The notes below the pieces were generated by a model, which saw nothing but the letters and a program-made list of their open reading frames with translations, did not search any database and was not told the DNA's origin. Positions 40,153 through 49,359 of a stretch of 64,000 nt of DNA are shown here, piece by piece. Within the stretch, counting starts at the first letter, position 1. The number at the start of each line of letters is the position of its first letter. This DNA is from Microbacterium schleiferi. Its GTDB lineage: Bacteria > Actinomycetota > Actinomycetes > Actinomycetales > Microbacteriaceae. The position numbers and the translations under genes were made by a program. Location: the NCBI RefSeq assembly GCF_015565955.1, contig NZ_CP064760.1, forward strand, positions 62,001 through 126,000. Reading direction: 5' to 3'.

Positions 40153-40616
40153 CGGCAACGGAGCCGGACTTCGACCGCATGCGGACGACACTCCTGCGTG
40201 ACGTAGAGCGCTTACGGGCGCGGTCCCGGGCGCGAAGGAAGGTCGGGGTCTTCCTGGGCGCGGGGGTTCTCGTTGCCGCGACGACCGCGGGGACGCTCCT
40301 GGTGCTTGCCTCGACGGAGCTGCGCCAGAACTCGGCATCCTGTTTCGAGGCGGCATCCCTCGACAGTGTCGTGCAGCAGGTGGGTGACCCGTCGGCGGAC
40401 GACGGCGACAGGGTCGCGCGGGCGACCGATCTGTGCGCGTCGGTCTGGAGTGTCGGGCTGCTCGGCGCCGACCTCGATGGCCCGCCTCCGAACGATGGTC
40501 AGGCGTATCCGGTGCCAGATCTGTTCGCGTGCGTGCAGCGCGATGACACGCTTGCCGTCTTCCCCCAGACCGCCGGCGTCACCTGCGACGACCTCGGACT
40601 TCGCCCGCCTGACTGA
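40149..40616 (+). CDS. Single-pass membrane protein, possible sigma partner
   Basis: 155 residues from a GTG overlapping the sigma-factor stop. A charged N-terminus (residues 1-31, rich in Arg) is followed by one membrane helix (about 33-54) and an extracytoplasmic domain with four cysteines. No zinc-binding anti-sigma motif is seen. The coupling to a sigma-like gene suggests an anti-sigma or sensor role, but this is context only. Confidence 0.6.
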   Translation: MTATEPDFDRMRTTLLRDVERLRARSRARRKVGVFLGAGVLVAATTAGTLLVLASTELRQNSASCFEAASLDSVVQQVGDPSADDGDRVARATDLCASVWSVGLLGADLDGPPPNDGQAYPVPDLFACVQRDDTLAVFPQTAGVTCDDLGLRPPD

Positions 40617-40627
40617 TCGACCGGTGG

Positions 40628-41260
40628 TCAGGACTTCGATCCGGTGAGCGCGAGCGCGCCGCCCAGGCCGATCATCATCACGCCGCCCGTTGCCGACAGG
40701 GTCGAGATGCGACGAGGGGAGCGCGCGAACCATGCGCGTGCCGTGCCGGCCGCGAGCGCCCAGATGCTGTCGGATGCGAGGGCGATCGCTTCGAAGATGA
40801 GTCCGAGGAGAAGGAGCTGAGCCCAGACCGGTCCTGCCGCGGGGTCGACGAACTGCGGGAGCACTGCCACGAAGAACGCGATCGTCTTCGGGTTGGTGAG
40901 CCCGACGATGAAGCCCTCAGCGAGGAGTCTGCGGGTTCGCGTGGGTCGCTGCTGGATGCCGGGGATGTGTGCGTGGCGATGGCGGATCGCCTGCACGCCC
41001 AGGTAGACGAGATAGAGCGCCCCGGCGATCTTGATGACGGTGAACGCGACGACCGATGACGCGATGATCACACCGACGCCGGCTGCCACCGCGATGAGCG
41101 CGGGAAGTGTGCCGAGGGCGTTTCCGACGACGCTGAGAATGCCAGCGCGACGGCCGAGCGCGATAGCGCGGCCGATGACGAACAGCACGCTCGGCCCCGG
41201 AATGACGATGATCACAAACGACGTGAGCATGAACGCCAGAAGGTTCTCGATCGGGATCAT
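40628..41260 (-). CDS. LysE family translocator
   Basis: 210 residues from ATG 41260, with six predicted membrane helices and the LysE/RhtB pattern (FVIIVIPGPSVLFVIGRAIA, LYLVYLGVQAIR, GLTNPKTIAFFVAVLPQF). It probably exports amino acids or related metabolites. Single gene, convergent with the sigma-factor pair. Confidence 0.87.
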   Translation of the reverse strand: MIPIENLLAFMLTSFVIIVIPGPSVLFVIGRAIALGRRAGILSVVGNALGTLPALIAVAAGVGVIIASSVVAFTVIKIAGALYLVYLGVQAIRHRHAHIPGIQQRPTRTRRLLAEGFIVGLTNPKTIAFFVAVLPQFVDPAAGPVWAQLLLLGLIFEAIALASDSIWALAAGTARAWFARSPRRISTLSATGGVMMIGLGGALALTGSKS

Positions 41261-41359
41261 GAAGGAACGGTAGCGCCTCGGTGTTTCGCGGAGTGTGCGC
41301 TCGCGCACGAGGGGCGTAGCGCCGACCGCTGGGTGCGCGGCTTGGCCGAACGTCGGTGG

Positions 41360-42924
41360 TCAGTCAGCGGCGATGAGCTCGGCGGCGCGCTCGGCGATCG
41401 CGACGGTCGGGGCTTGCGTGTTCGCAGTCGGAATGATCGGCATGACCGAGGCATCCGCGACCCAGAGCCCCTCCAGCCCTCGCACCCGCAGGGTCGGGTC
41501 AACGACAGCGAGCTCGTCCGTACCGATGCGCGCGGTGCCGACGCCGTGGAAGAAGCTCCCGACGTTCTCGCGCACGAACTGCACGCGTTCGGCGCGATCG
41601 GTCATCGCGGGCGGCGGAGTGAGCGGTTCCGGATGCAGGTCGGCGTACGCGGGACCCGCGACGAGCTCTTGTGCGACATCCATGGCCTCGACCATCGCGA
41701 CGAGGTCTTTCGGGTCGGCGAGGTAGTTCGGTTGAAACTCCGGCGGCACCGTCGGGTCGGCCGATTGCACCCGCACCCACCCGATCGAGCGGGAGCCGTA
41801 GAGCCCTGGCACGAGGGCGAACATCCGATCGCCGCCGAGGTCGTAGCGGGCGTGCAGCGCCTCGTCGCCGCGGGAGCCGTGCGCGATGACAGTGTGCAGG
41901 TCGGGCCCGCGTTCCGCGTAGGAGCTCCGCCAGTTGAGCATCGTCCCGCCGCCGTTGCCGATGACCGGTCCGAGCCCGTCGCGGGCACGGAAGTTCACCC
42001 CGAGCACGAGCGGGTGGTCTTGGAAGTTCTCGCCGACGCCCGGCAGGTCGTGCCGGGCACGGATGCCGACACCAGCCAACCGGTCGGCATCGCCGATCCC
42101 CGACAGCTGCAGCAGTCGCGGGGTATCCATGGCGCCGGCGGCGAGCACGACGCGGTCCGCAGTGGTGGTCGCTTCGCGTCCGTCGATGAGGTGCGTGACA
42201 CCGGTGACGCGAGTGCCGGTGAAGTCGAGGCGGTGAACGGAGCTGTCCACGAGGATGTCGAGGTTCGGTCGCCCCAGCGCCGGTTCGAGGTAGGCGCGGG
42301 CGGTGCTCCATCGTTCGAACGATCCGCCGGGACCCTCCACCGCGTTGTAGTCGGCGAGCACCGCGCCTTCGTTCGAGGGGCCGTTGGCGTCATCGAGCAC
42401 CGGCAGCCCGCGGGCGGCGGCAGCATCCAGGAGCGCGGTCGCGATCGGATGCACGCGCGAGAGCGGCGCGACGCGGACCGGCCCGTCGAGGCCCCGGTAT
42501 TCCGGGTCGCCGCCCGGCCGCGCCTCGGATCGACGGAAGTAGGGCAGCAGGTCGTCGTAGCCCCAGCCGGTGGCGCCGGCATCCGCCCACGCGTCGTAGT
42601 CGGCGCGCGCGCCCCGGTACCAGAGCATCGCGTTCGTACTCGAGCTTCCCCGAGAACCCTGCCGCGGGGCATCGCGATCGACCGCCCCAGCACGTGCGGG
42701 GTCGGAGCCGACCGGTAGCCGTAGTCGAACCGTCCGCCGATGAGCGCGTCCCAGTGCGCGGCCTCCAGGATCTCCCGGATGCCGCGATGATCCGGCCCCG
42801 CTTCGATCAGCAGCACGCGCGCGTCGGGGTTCTCACTCAGGCGCGCCGCGAGGACGCATCCGGCAGCCCCGGCGCCGACGACGATCAGGTCGTAGTGCGC
42901 CGCCGGGACGCGGACCACGCCCAT
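41360..42924 (-). CDS. GMC family FAD-dependent oxidoreductase (frameshifted as sequenced)
   Basis: A choline-dehydrogenase-like GMC enzyme: an N-terminal FAD motif YDLIVVGAGAAGCVLAARLS and, in the second frame, the GMC signatures VVLAAGAMDTPRLLQLSGIG and a C-terminal HGVGTARIG (His) with VADASVMPIIPTANTQAP. The break is at the CCCC run 42648-42651 (plus strand). One extra base restores MPRGRVLGGSSSTNAMLWYRG, the classic GMC motif, and 521 residues. It oxidises an alcohol to an aldehyde. Its ATG overlaps the stop of the decarboxylase beta subunit. Confidence 0.83.
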
Positions 42925-43541
42925 CAGTTGTGCTCGCTGGGGCCCATGATCGTGGTGCCCTCGATCTTCTCGACGTGCCGCACGAAGATGTACTTGTCTT
43001 CGCGGCCGTCGGAGTGCTTGCGCTTGATGCCCGGCTGCAGGATGCCGTCGGTCTTCGCGACGACGATGTAGGGCTCGGATGCGGCCAGGCCCGCGGCGCA
43101 GTGCGCGTCGAACTCTTCGAGAGTCTCGGCCGTGAAGGCCTTCTCGACGCCGGCACCGCGGGCGATGGCGGCGAGGTCGACGCGTCCCTTGGCCGTGTGG
43201 GTCGCGGGGCCGCCGATGGACTGGTACTGCTCGTTGTCCCACACGACGATGAAGAGGTTCTCGGGCTGTTCATTGCCGAGGGTGGCGAGGATGCCGAGGT
43301 TGAACAGCAGTCCGCCGTCGGTGTCGAGCGAGACGATCTGGCGGTGGGGCAGGCCGACCGCGAGTCCAAACGCTTCGCCGCTGACGCATCCGAGTTGCTG
43401 CTGGAACAGGCTTGCCTCGCGCATGTGCGGGGCCGCGTTGTACCACTCGTCGACGGCGCCGCCGAGGGAAAGGATGACGAGAGCGTCCTCGGTGAGGCGC
43501 TTGCCGAGAAGCTCCATGGCCTCGAATCTGCTGTAGCTCAT
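42924..43541 (-). CDS. Thiamine-diphosphate decarboxylase beta subunit, sulfopyruvate/phosphonopyruvate decarboxylase-like
   Basis: 205 residues from ATG 43541. It is the cofactor-binding half of a ThDP enzyme: SLDTDGGLLFNLGILATLGN is the Mg/ThDP motif and QQQLGCVSGEAFGLAVGLP precedes it. It matches ComE-like and phosphonopyruvate-decarboxylase-like beta subunits. Its start overlaps the alpha-subunit stop (ATGA), so the two form a heteromer that decarboxylates a 2-oxo acid to an aldehyde. The substrate is unproven. Confidence 0.83.
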   Translation of the reverse strand: MSYSRFEAMELLGKRLTEDALVILSLGGAVDEWYNAAPHMREASLFQQQLGCVSGEAFGLAVGLPHRQIVSLDTDGGLLFNLGILATLGNEQPENLFIVVWDNEQYQSIGGPATHTAKGRVDLAAIARGAGVEKAFTAETLEEFDAHCAAGLAASEPYIVVAKTDGILQPGIKRKHSDGREDKYIFVRHVEKIEGTTIMGPSEHN

Positions 43542-44038
43542 CGGACGAGCCCTCCTCCCAGGACGACGGCGGCGTGGTAGTACGACGAGTAGGCGGTTTC
43601 GTAGGCATCCACGACGGCCTGTTCGACTTCGTCGACCTCGCGCACGATGCGGTACGGGGTGCGGAGGGCCCCGAGGAGTGGCTCCATCGTGATGCCGTGC
43701 GGAATCGCCCACCAGTTGTTCTCGCCGAGTTCGCCGCGGTAGCTCATGATCATGACGACGGGGATGCCGGCACCCAGGCCCAGGCGCGCGAGGTGTTCGG
43801 TCGCGGCGCGCAGGCCCGAGTTCTCCATGACGAGCACGGCGCGCTTGCCTGAGAGGAACACGCCGCCGGCGATCGCGGCGCCCTCGCCCTCGTTGGTGAC
43901 GGGGATGGTGCGGATGTCGGGGTCGGCATCCAGCGCGGGATAGAGCTCCTTCAGGAGCGAGTCGGGCAGGTAGGTCGCCACGGAGACCCCGGCGCGTTTG
44001 AGGCCGCGGATCACCGCCTCGACGGCTTCGGCTTTCAT
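43538..44038 (-). CDS. Thiamine-diphosphate decarboxylase alpha subunit, sulfopyruvate decarboxylase-like
   Basis: 166 residues equivalent to the pyrimidine-binding half: VATYLPDSLLKELYPAL, then PVTNEGEGAAIAGGVFLSG with the catalytic glutamate (E50 region), and MENSGLRAATEHLARLGLG. It matches ComD-like alpha subunits. It is the first gene of a three-gene unit with the beta subunit and the GMC oxidoreductase, preceded by a long palindrome. Confidence 0.83.
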   Translation of the reverse strand: MKAEAVEAVIRGLKRAGVSVATYLPDSLLKELYPALDADPDIRTIPVTNEGEGAAIAGGVFLSGKRAVLVMENSGLRAATEHLARLGLGAGIPVVMIMSYRGELGENNWWAIPHGITMEPLLGALRTPYRIVREVDEVEQAVVDAYETAYSSYYHAAVVLGGGLVR

Positions 44039-44084
44039 ACGGTGGCTCCTTCGTGGTGGCGGTGCCCGTTCGACGTGGGGCTTA

Positions 44085-44149
44085 CCGCTCCGCTGTCACA
44101 GAACGCGGCGTTCGGGCGCCGTGAAGTGCAGTGTGTGACAGCGGAGCGG
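44085..44149. terminator. Long palindrome between the LLM gene and the decarboxylase operon
   Basis: Arms CCGCTCCGCTGTCACA (44085-44100) and TGTGACAGCGGAGCGG (44134-44149) are perfectly complementary over 16 bp. The 33-nt loop itself contains smaller GC-rich hairpins. On the minus strand it follows the flavin-monooxygenase stop (44163) and precedes the decarboxylase alpha subunit, so it could terminate one unit and separate it from the next. Confidence 0.6.
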
Positions 44150-44162
44150 GGGCGGGTGGGGG

Positions 44163-45586
44163 TCATGACGCGGCGAGGGCGGGCGCGGTGACGGATGCCT
44201 CGGGTGACGCATCCGCGGCGCTCGCGGTCAGTCGGTGCGCGCGGTGGGTGGGGGCGAGGCGCGGCGAGCCCGAGAAGCGTTCGCGCAGGGTCGCGCCATC
44301 CGGGGTTCCCGCGCGTCCGCGCTCGATGAGGATCGGCAGCACGAGTTCGATGAACGCCTCGTAGGCGCCGGGTCCGCCGAAGGTCGGCTCGAGCATGATG
44401 CCGTCGATGCCGGATCCGTCGACGGTCGCGATGATCTCGTCGGCGACCTGCTCGGGCGAGCCGGTGATCTGGAAGCCGCGGATCGCCTTCGTGCGGAACT
44501 GGTCGAGCACGGCGCGCACCCGGATGTCGGGATCGGTCCGTGCGTACCGGTTGATGAGCGTCTGCCCGAGGTCGGTCTTGAGGTCCGCGACACGGGTGTC
44601 GGGGTCAATGCCGGTGAGGTCGATGCCCGTGATGCCGGCGAACATGACCGCCGCGTCATCCAGCCCCAACACGGCCTCGTACTCGGCGCGCAGGGCGCGG
44701 GCCTCGGTCTCGGTGGGCGCGACGGTGACCGTCATGCCGGTGATCACCTTGACGTCGTCGGGGTTCCGACCCTGCGCGACGGCCTGGGCGCGGATGTCGG
44801 CGACGTGGGCTGCGGCGGTCGCGATCGTCTGGCCCTGGATGAAGACGGCTTCGGCGTTGCGGGCGGCGTAGGCGCGGCCGCGGTCGGAGGTTCCGGCCTG
44901 AAACAGCACGGGTGTGCGCTGCGGCGTCGGGGGCACCGCGAAGATGCCGCGGGCCCGCTGGTAGGTGCCGTCGACCTCGACCCGGTGCAGCATGCTCGGA
45001 TCGGCATAGACGCCCGCGGTGCGGTCGCGGCGTTCGGCATCCTCGTCCCAGGAGTGCTCCCAGAACCGCAGGCACGTGTCGAGAAACTCGTCGGCCGCGT
45101 CATAGCGCTCGTCGTGCGAGAGCTTCTGCGTGACCCCGAACAGCTCGTCGGTGGTGGCCTGCGAGCTGCCGGTCACGACGTTCCAGCCGATGCGGCCGGC
45201 GGTGAACCGGTCGAGGGTCGCGAACCGGCGCGCCGTGCCGTAGGGCTTTTCGACCGTCGTCGGCGAGGTGACGACGAACCCGAGCTGGCTGGTCGCGTGG
45301 GCGAGGGCCGGGATCGCGAGCATCGGGTCAAGCGCGGGGAACTGGATGCCGTGGGCGGCGACCTCGTCGGGCATCCGTCCCTCGAGGGTGGCGTAGCCGT
45401 AGGTGTCGGCGAAGAAGAGGAAGTCGAAGCCCGCGGCATCCAGCGTGCGAGCGAGCCCCAGCCAGTAGTCGAGGTTGTCCCAGTCGTCGCCGCGGCCGCG
45501 CGGGTCGGTCCAGGTCGGCATCCCGTTGTTGGGTTCATCATTTCGAACGCACCCAAGAGGATGCGCTTCGGGGACCTGTCGCTCAC
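44163..45586 (-). CDS. LLM-class flavin-dependent monooxygenase, NtaA/SnaA/DszA-like (frameshifted near start)
   Basis: About 474 residues. The main body carries the NtaA/SnaA pattern: FDFLFFADTYGYATLEGR, TSPTTVEKPYGTARRFATLD, GWNVVTGSSQATTDEL and PVLFQAGTSDRGRAYAARNAEAVF. The N-terminus VSDRSPKRILLGAFEMMNPTTG is in another frame and joins MPTWTDPRGRG if one base is added to the CCC at 45522-45524 (plus strand). The GTG at 45586 then overlaps the aldehyde dehydrogenase stop (GTGA). These FMNH2-dependent enzymes cleave C-N or C-S bonds or hydroxylate. Substrate unknown. Confidence 0.83.
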
Positions 45587-47085
45587 AGCACCATCACCAC
45601 CGTCTTCGTCTCTAGATAGTTCTCGAGGCCCTGCGGGCCGTTTTCGTAGCCCCAGCCCGACTCCTTGTGGCCGCCCTTGGGCAGTTCGGGGCCAAGGAAG
45701 GAGTGGCAGTTGACCCACACGGTGCCGGCTTCGAGCTGCGCGGCGATGCGGTGTCCGTTGCTGAGGCCTTCGGTCCAGACGCTCGCGGCCAGCCCGTAGG
45801 GCGAGTCGTTGGCCCACCCGACCACCTCATCGAGGTCGTCGAAGGGGGTCACCACCGCGACGGGGCCGAAGATCTCTTCGCGCATGAGGCGCATCTCGGG
45901 GGTGACGTCGGTGAGGACGGTCGGCGTATAGAAGGTGTCGCCGGAGCGCGTGCCGCCGCTGACGACGCGAACTCCCTCGGAACGTCCTTCGTCGATGAAC
46001 CCGGCGACGCGGTCGGTTTGCGCTTTGCTGACGAGCGGCCCGAGGTCGGTGCCGGCGGCCAGGCCGTGGCCCATCGCGAGGCCCTCTCCCGTAGCGGCCA
46101 TGCCGGCGATGACCTCTTCGTAGACATCCCGGTGCGCGTAGATGCGGGCGCTCGCGACGCACACCTGGCCGCCGTTGTCGAAGATGCCGCGCGAGACGCC
46201 TTCGATCGCGGAGGGCAGGTCGGCGTCGGGCATGATGATCGACGGTGACTTGCCTCCCAGTTCGAGGGTGAGACGGGCAAGGCGCGTGCCAGCGGATTGC
46301 ACGAGGCGCTTGCCGACGGCGGTCGAGCCGGTGAAGGCGATCTTGTCGACATCCGGATGCTCCGCCAGGGCCTGCCCGGCATCGTGGCCGTAGCCGGTCA
46401 CGATGTTCACGACGCCGTCGGGCAGGCCCGCTTCTTGCAGGAGCTGGCCGAGGTAGATCGCGGTGAGGGGCGTGTTCTCGGCGGGTTTGAGCACGATCGT
46501 GCAGCCGGCCGCGAGGGCGGGGGCGAGCTTCATGGCCGTCATGATGAGCGGCGAGTTCCAGGGCACGATCGCCCCGACGACGCCGACTGGTTCGCGGCGC
46601 GTGTACGCGAAGACCTCTTTGCCGGGTGGGGTGCGCGAGAGTGACGTGGGGATGGTGTCGCCGAGGATCTTGGTGGGCCAGCCTGCGTAGTAGCGGAACT
46701 GGTTGATGGCCGCGGGCACCTCGCCGAACCGCGAGGTGCGCAGCGACTTGCCCTGATCGAGCGTCTCGAGTTGCGCGAGGTCGTCGAGGTGTTCGGTCAT
46801 GAGATCGGCGATGCGCCACAGCAGCGCGCCGCGCTCGGCGGGCCGCATCTCACGCCAGGCCGAGGAGCGCAGCGCGCCCTTCGCGGCCCGGACGGCCTTG
46901 TCGACATCGGGAGCGGTGGCGCGGGCGACCTCGGCGATGGCGGTGCCGGTGGCCGGGTCGATCGTGGTGAACGTCGAGCCGTCGGATGCCGGGAGCCAGT
47001 CGCCGTCGATCAGCAGATCCGTGCGCCCCGACGCCAGAAACGCCTGCACGCGCGGACGCAGGGTGAAGTCGTCAGTCTTCGTCAC
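45583..47085 (-). CDS. NAD(P)-dependent aldehyde dehydrogenase
   Basis: 500 residues from a GTG at 47085. The catalytic glutamate lies in LTLELGGKSPSIIMPD and the cysteine in FDNGGQVCVASARIYA. The cofactor-binding FTGSTAVGKRLVQSAG and C-terminal PKGGHKESGWGYENG also fit the family. It oxidises an aldehyde to the acid, possibly the product of the decarboxylase or GMC enzyme nearby. It is the first gene of a two-gene operon with the flavin monooxygenase, behind the TGATAGC palindrome. Confidence 0.92.
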   Translation of the reverse strand: MTKTDDFTLRPRVQAFLASGRTDLLIDGDWLPASDGSTFTTIDPATGTAIAEVARATAPDVDKAVRAAKGALRSSAWREMRPAERGALLWRIADLMTEHLDDLAQLETLDQGKSLRTSRFGEVPAAINQFRYYAGWPTKILGDTIPTSLSRTPPGKEVFAYTRREPVGVVGAIVPWNSPLIMTAMKLAPALAAGCTIVLKPAENTPLTAIYLGQLLQEAGLPDGVVNIVTGYGHDAGQALAEHPDVDKIAFTGSTAVGKRLVQSAGTRLARLTLELGGKSPSIIMPDADLPSAIEGVSRGIFDNGGQVCVASARIYAHRDVYEEVIAGMAATGEGLAMGHGLAAGTDLGPLVSKAQTDRVAGFIDEGRSEGVRVVSGGTRSGDTFYTPTVLTDVTPEMRLMREEIFGPVAVVTPFDDLDEVVGWANDSPYGLAASVWTEGLSNGHRIAAQLEAGTVWVNCHSFLGPELPKGGHKESGWGYENGPQGLENYLETKTVVMVL

Positions 47086-47109
47086 ACCGCGATGCTAGAC
47101 GGCAATCAT

Positions 47110-47128
47110 TGATAGCTCATGGCTATCA
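47110..47128. promoter_or_regulatory. Candidate operator upstream of the aldehyde dehydrogenase operon
   Basis: TGATAGCTCATGGCTATCA has perfect 7-bp inverted arms (TGATAGC/GCTATCA) around 5 bp, 24 bp upstream of the aldehyde dehydrogenase GTG in locally AT-rich sequence. The cognate regulator is not evident. The rest of the gap 47129-47288 shows no gene. Confidence 0.5.
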
Positions 47129-47288
47129 CGTTTCGAGGGTGTTTCGGGGCGCGTCGGGACCGAAGCGCAATGCTCCATTTGACCCCCGGCGCGCCTAGAC
47201 AGAGCTACGCGTTTGGTCCTCTGAACGTATTGGCTTCACGGCCCAGACCGAAGTCCCGCTGTTGCCGCTCGCACAGAAATCAGCACGA

Positions 47289-48925
47289 CTAAACCGGGAG
47301 CGTCCCCAGCGTGGCGCGTACGACAGCACGCAGATCATCGTCCTCAGCGATCCGGGCCCGAGCTGCGCGTTCGTACATGACAATTGACGCGAATTCCATG
47401 GCTCGCGCGGTGAGCACTCGCGCCGCGCTATCCCGGATAGAGACCGTCTTGACCATGCCCTCGTAGTCGCGTCTGGCAAGCATTTCCTGCAGATTGGAAA
47501 GGACCTTCGGGTACGGCGAGGGAATCGAGATCTCGATGTTCTCATCGCCGATCGCGCCAGGGATGTGGTCGGCCAGCTTGCGATTCACCTCATCCCTGGC
47601 CATCTTTCGAGCCAGCCGCTCAAGCGTCCCCGCTTCCCCCAGCGCCTTTAGGAAGGCGGCCTTCCCTCGACTAGCAAGCGCCTCAGAGGACTCCCCCAGC
47701 AGATCGGCCTGGGCCCGTGCGACTGACTGGACGACGGCAGGAAGGTAGTAGAGGCTCTCTATCTCGTTCACCGGCAATGAGAGAACGCCTCGCCTGTAAA
47801 GCGAATCCCGCTCTTCCGGGGATCTGCCATCCCCGTCAACCAGGCCCACGGCATGCACCCAGTGAAAGCCCTCGCTCGCCCTTATGCCAGTCACAGACTT
47901 GATTACGGCCTCGCATCCACCGACCGGTGAGCAAGTCCATTCTGGAAAGAGCAGACGGTAGAGCGAGAGATCGATGCTCGCCGCGTCTCCCTCTATGAAC
48001 ATGACCTCTCTTCGTCCACCCAAGAGGGCACGACGCGTCACCTCCGGTAGCGATTCTCCTCGGGGGACTTCGCGCAAATCCCAGGAGAAAACGGCGCTCT
48101 CCTTCCAAGTGCACCCAGAAAGGGAATACACGTCACCTCGCGCTGCGAGTGTCGCGGCAAGATCTAGATCGTGAGTGAGAACCACAAAGGCGCAATCAGG
48201 GCGTGCCGCAATGACCGCCTCCACAAGCCCTGCGGAGATTGAGCGATGCAGGTGGCGCTCGGGTTCATCGACGATGATCGTCATCCCCTCGCAGCAGTCA
48301 GCACCTCCGCAGCGAGTAGGAGAGCGCTCTTCTCGCCGTCCGACATCTGATAGATCGGATACTCGACACCTAGACCGGCATGACGGGCCGAGAAGGTTTG
48401 TACCGGCGTCACGCTCATAGCCACGTGCAGGCCAGCGTTTGCGAGTATTCGGTTCAGCCTTGGAAGCAAGCGCTCGCCGGTAACGCTGCGCACGACCTCA
48501 GTCGAGCTGCCGTCGTCATAGAGCTCAACCGCCTGCCGATTCTGATCGTTGATCATGCCGAGCAGGTCGAAGAGCGCGATGCTCGCACGTTGACCGTCCA
48601 AGTGGTCCAGGTATCTCGACTCATTCTGGCGGTCCCATATGTCCGCGTTCTTGCTCTGGGACTCACGTTGAGCCGGGCTTATCTCGGGCCCCGATGACGA
48701 GAACCAAATTCTGCGGTGGGCGATCAGCCGCTTGACCGTCCCCGCAGGTCGACGTGCCACCATCCAGGTTGCGAGCGCGGACTTGCCCGCCCCGTTGGCG
48801 CCAACAATGGTGACGGCGTGACCGGAGAACGCATCGATCCGAATCGTGCCACCGGGAGGAAGCGGAATCGCCCATTCGGCGAGCGGCGCTAGCTGAGGCT
48901 CGGATTCGGATTCGACTCTGCTCAT
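47289..48925 (-). CDS. AAA (ABC-type) ATPase-DUF4435 fusion, PARIS-like (frameshifted as sequenced)
   Basis: Read as one gene of 545 residues. Walker A GANGAGKS is at 42-49 and signature-like MSDGEKSALLLAAE near 194. After the frame break come Walker B TIIVDEPERHLH near 216 and the switch VVLTHD. A DUF4435/TOPRIM-like domain follows: EVMFIEGDAASIDLSLY (E312), VGLVDGDGR (D364, D366) and VNEIESLYYLP. One extra base at the CCCC run 48285-48288 joins signature and Walker B into one ATPase domain. ATPase plus DUF4435 is the AriA-AriB composition of PARIS anti-phage systems, here as a merged chain. GC and codon use are lower than in its neighbours. Confidence 0.75.
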
Positions 48926-49359
48926 GGAGGTGATGGTACGGGGTCAGCCGACATCGATGATGCCCGTTTGTTCGCCGGCGGCTTCAAAGCCGGGTGCCCA
49001 CGTTGTATCCGGTGCTCGAGAGTCGGGTCGTGAGGCGGACTGGTAGCCGCCCCACGACCCGGACCTCGGGAGCCCTCAGCGCGAGATCCACCCGGGGCGG
49101 GGTCCTCTGCATCCTGTATCGCCCGAGTCGTCATCACGGCCGGGGCCGACTATCGTGCCTCGACTTCAATCCATAGCTAGCGCATGGCGCCTCAGCCAAG
49201 GGCGCGAGATCCTGTCCCTTATCCGCGATCCTGAGGAGTCGTATACCGAGTGGTGCCAGCGTCGTTCGATATCACGCACTTCGTGTCGAGCAGAACGGCT
49301 GACAATGCAACTCGCGAGTTTCGCTTTCGAGCAGGATGACCAGTATGCACCTCGCGCTG
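48926..49359. other. 434-bp intergenic stretch without a confident gene
   Basis: It holds one strong hairpin (49024-49061) and otherwise unassigned, lower-GC sequence. A plus-strand open frame from 49155 encodes nothing recognisable and overlaps the antisense end of the DUF4041/T5orf172 gene. It may contain the promoter of the ATPase-DUF4435 gene and the terminator of the upstream operon, or gene remnants from island assembly. Confidence 0.5.
49024..49061 (-). terminator. Hairpin between the two putative defence units
   Basis: Arms CGGGTCGTGAGGCGG (49024-49038) and CCGCCCCACGACCCG (49047-49061) pair over 15 bp with one mismatch and an 8-nt loop. It could terminate transcription coming from the T5orf172 operon before it enters the PARIS-like gene. 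Confidence 0.5.

Noticed and set aside
47289..48925. Two separate genes for the ATPase-DUF4435 locus, coupled by an ATGA overlap
   Set aside because: The split would fall between the ABC signature and Walker B of one ATPase domain, which no functional subunit boundary matches. A one-base repair at 48285-48288 gives a continuous domain.
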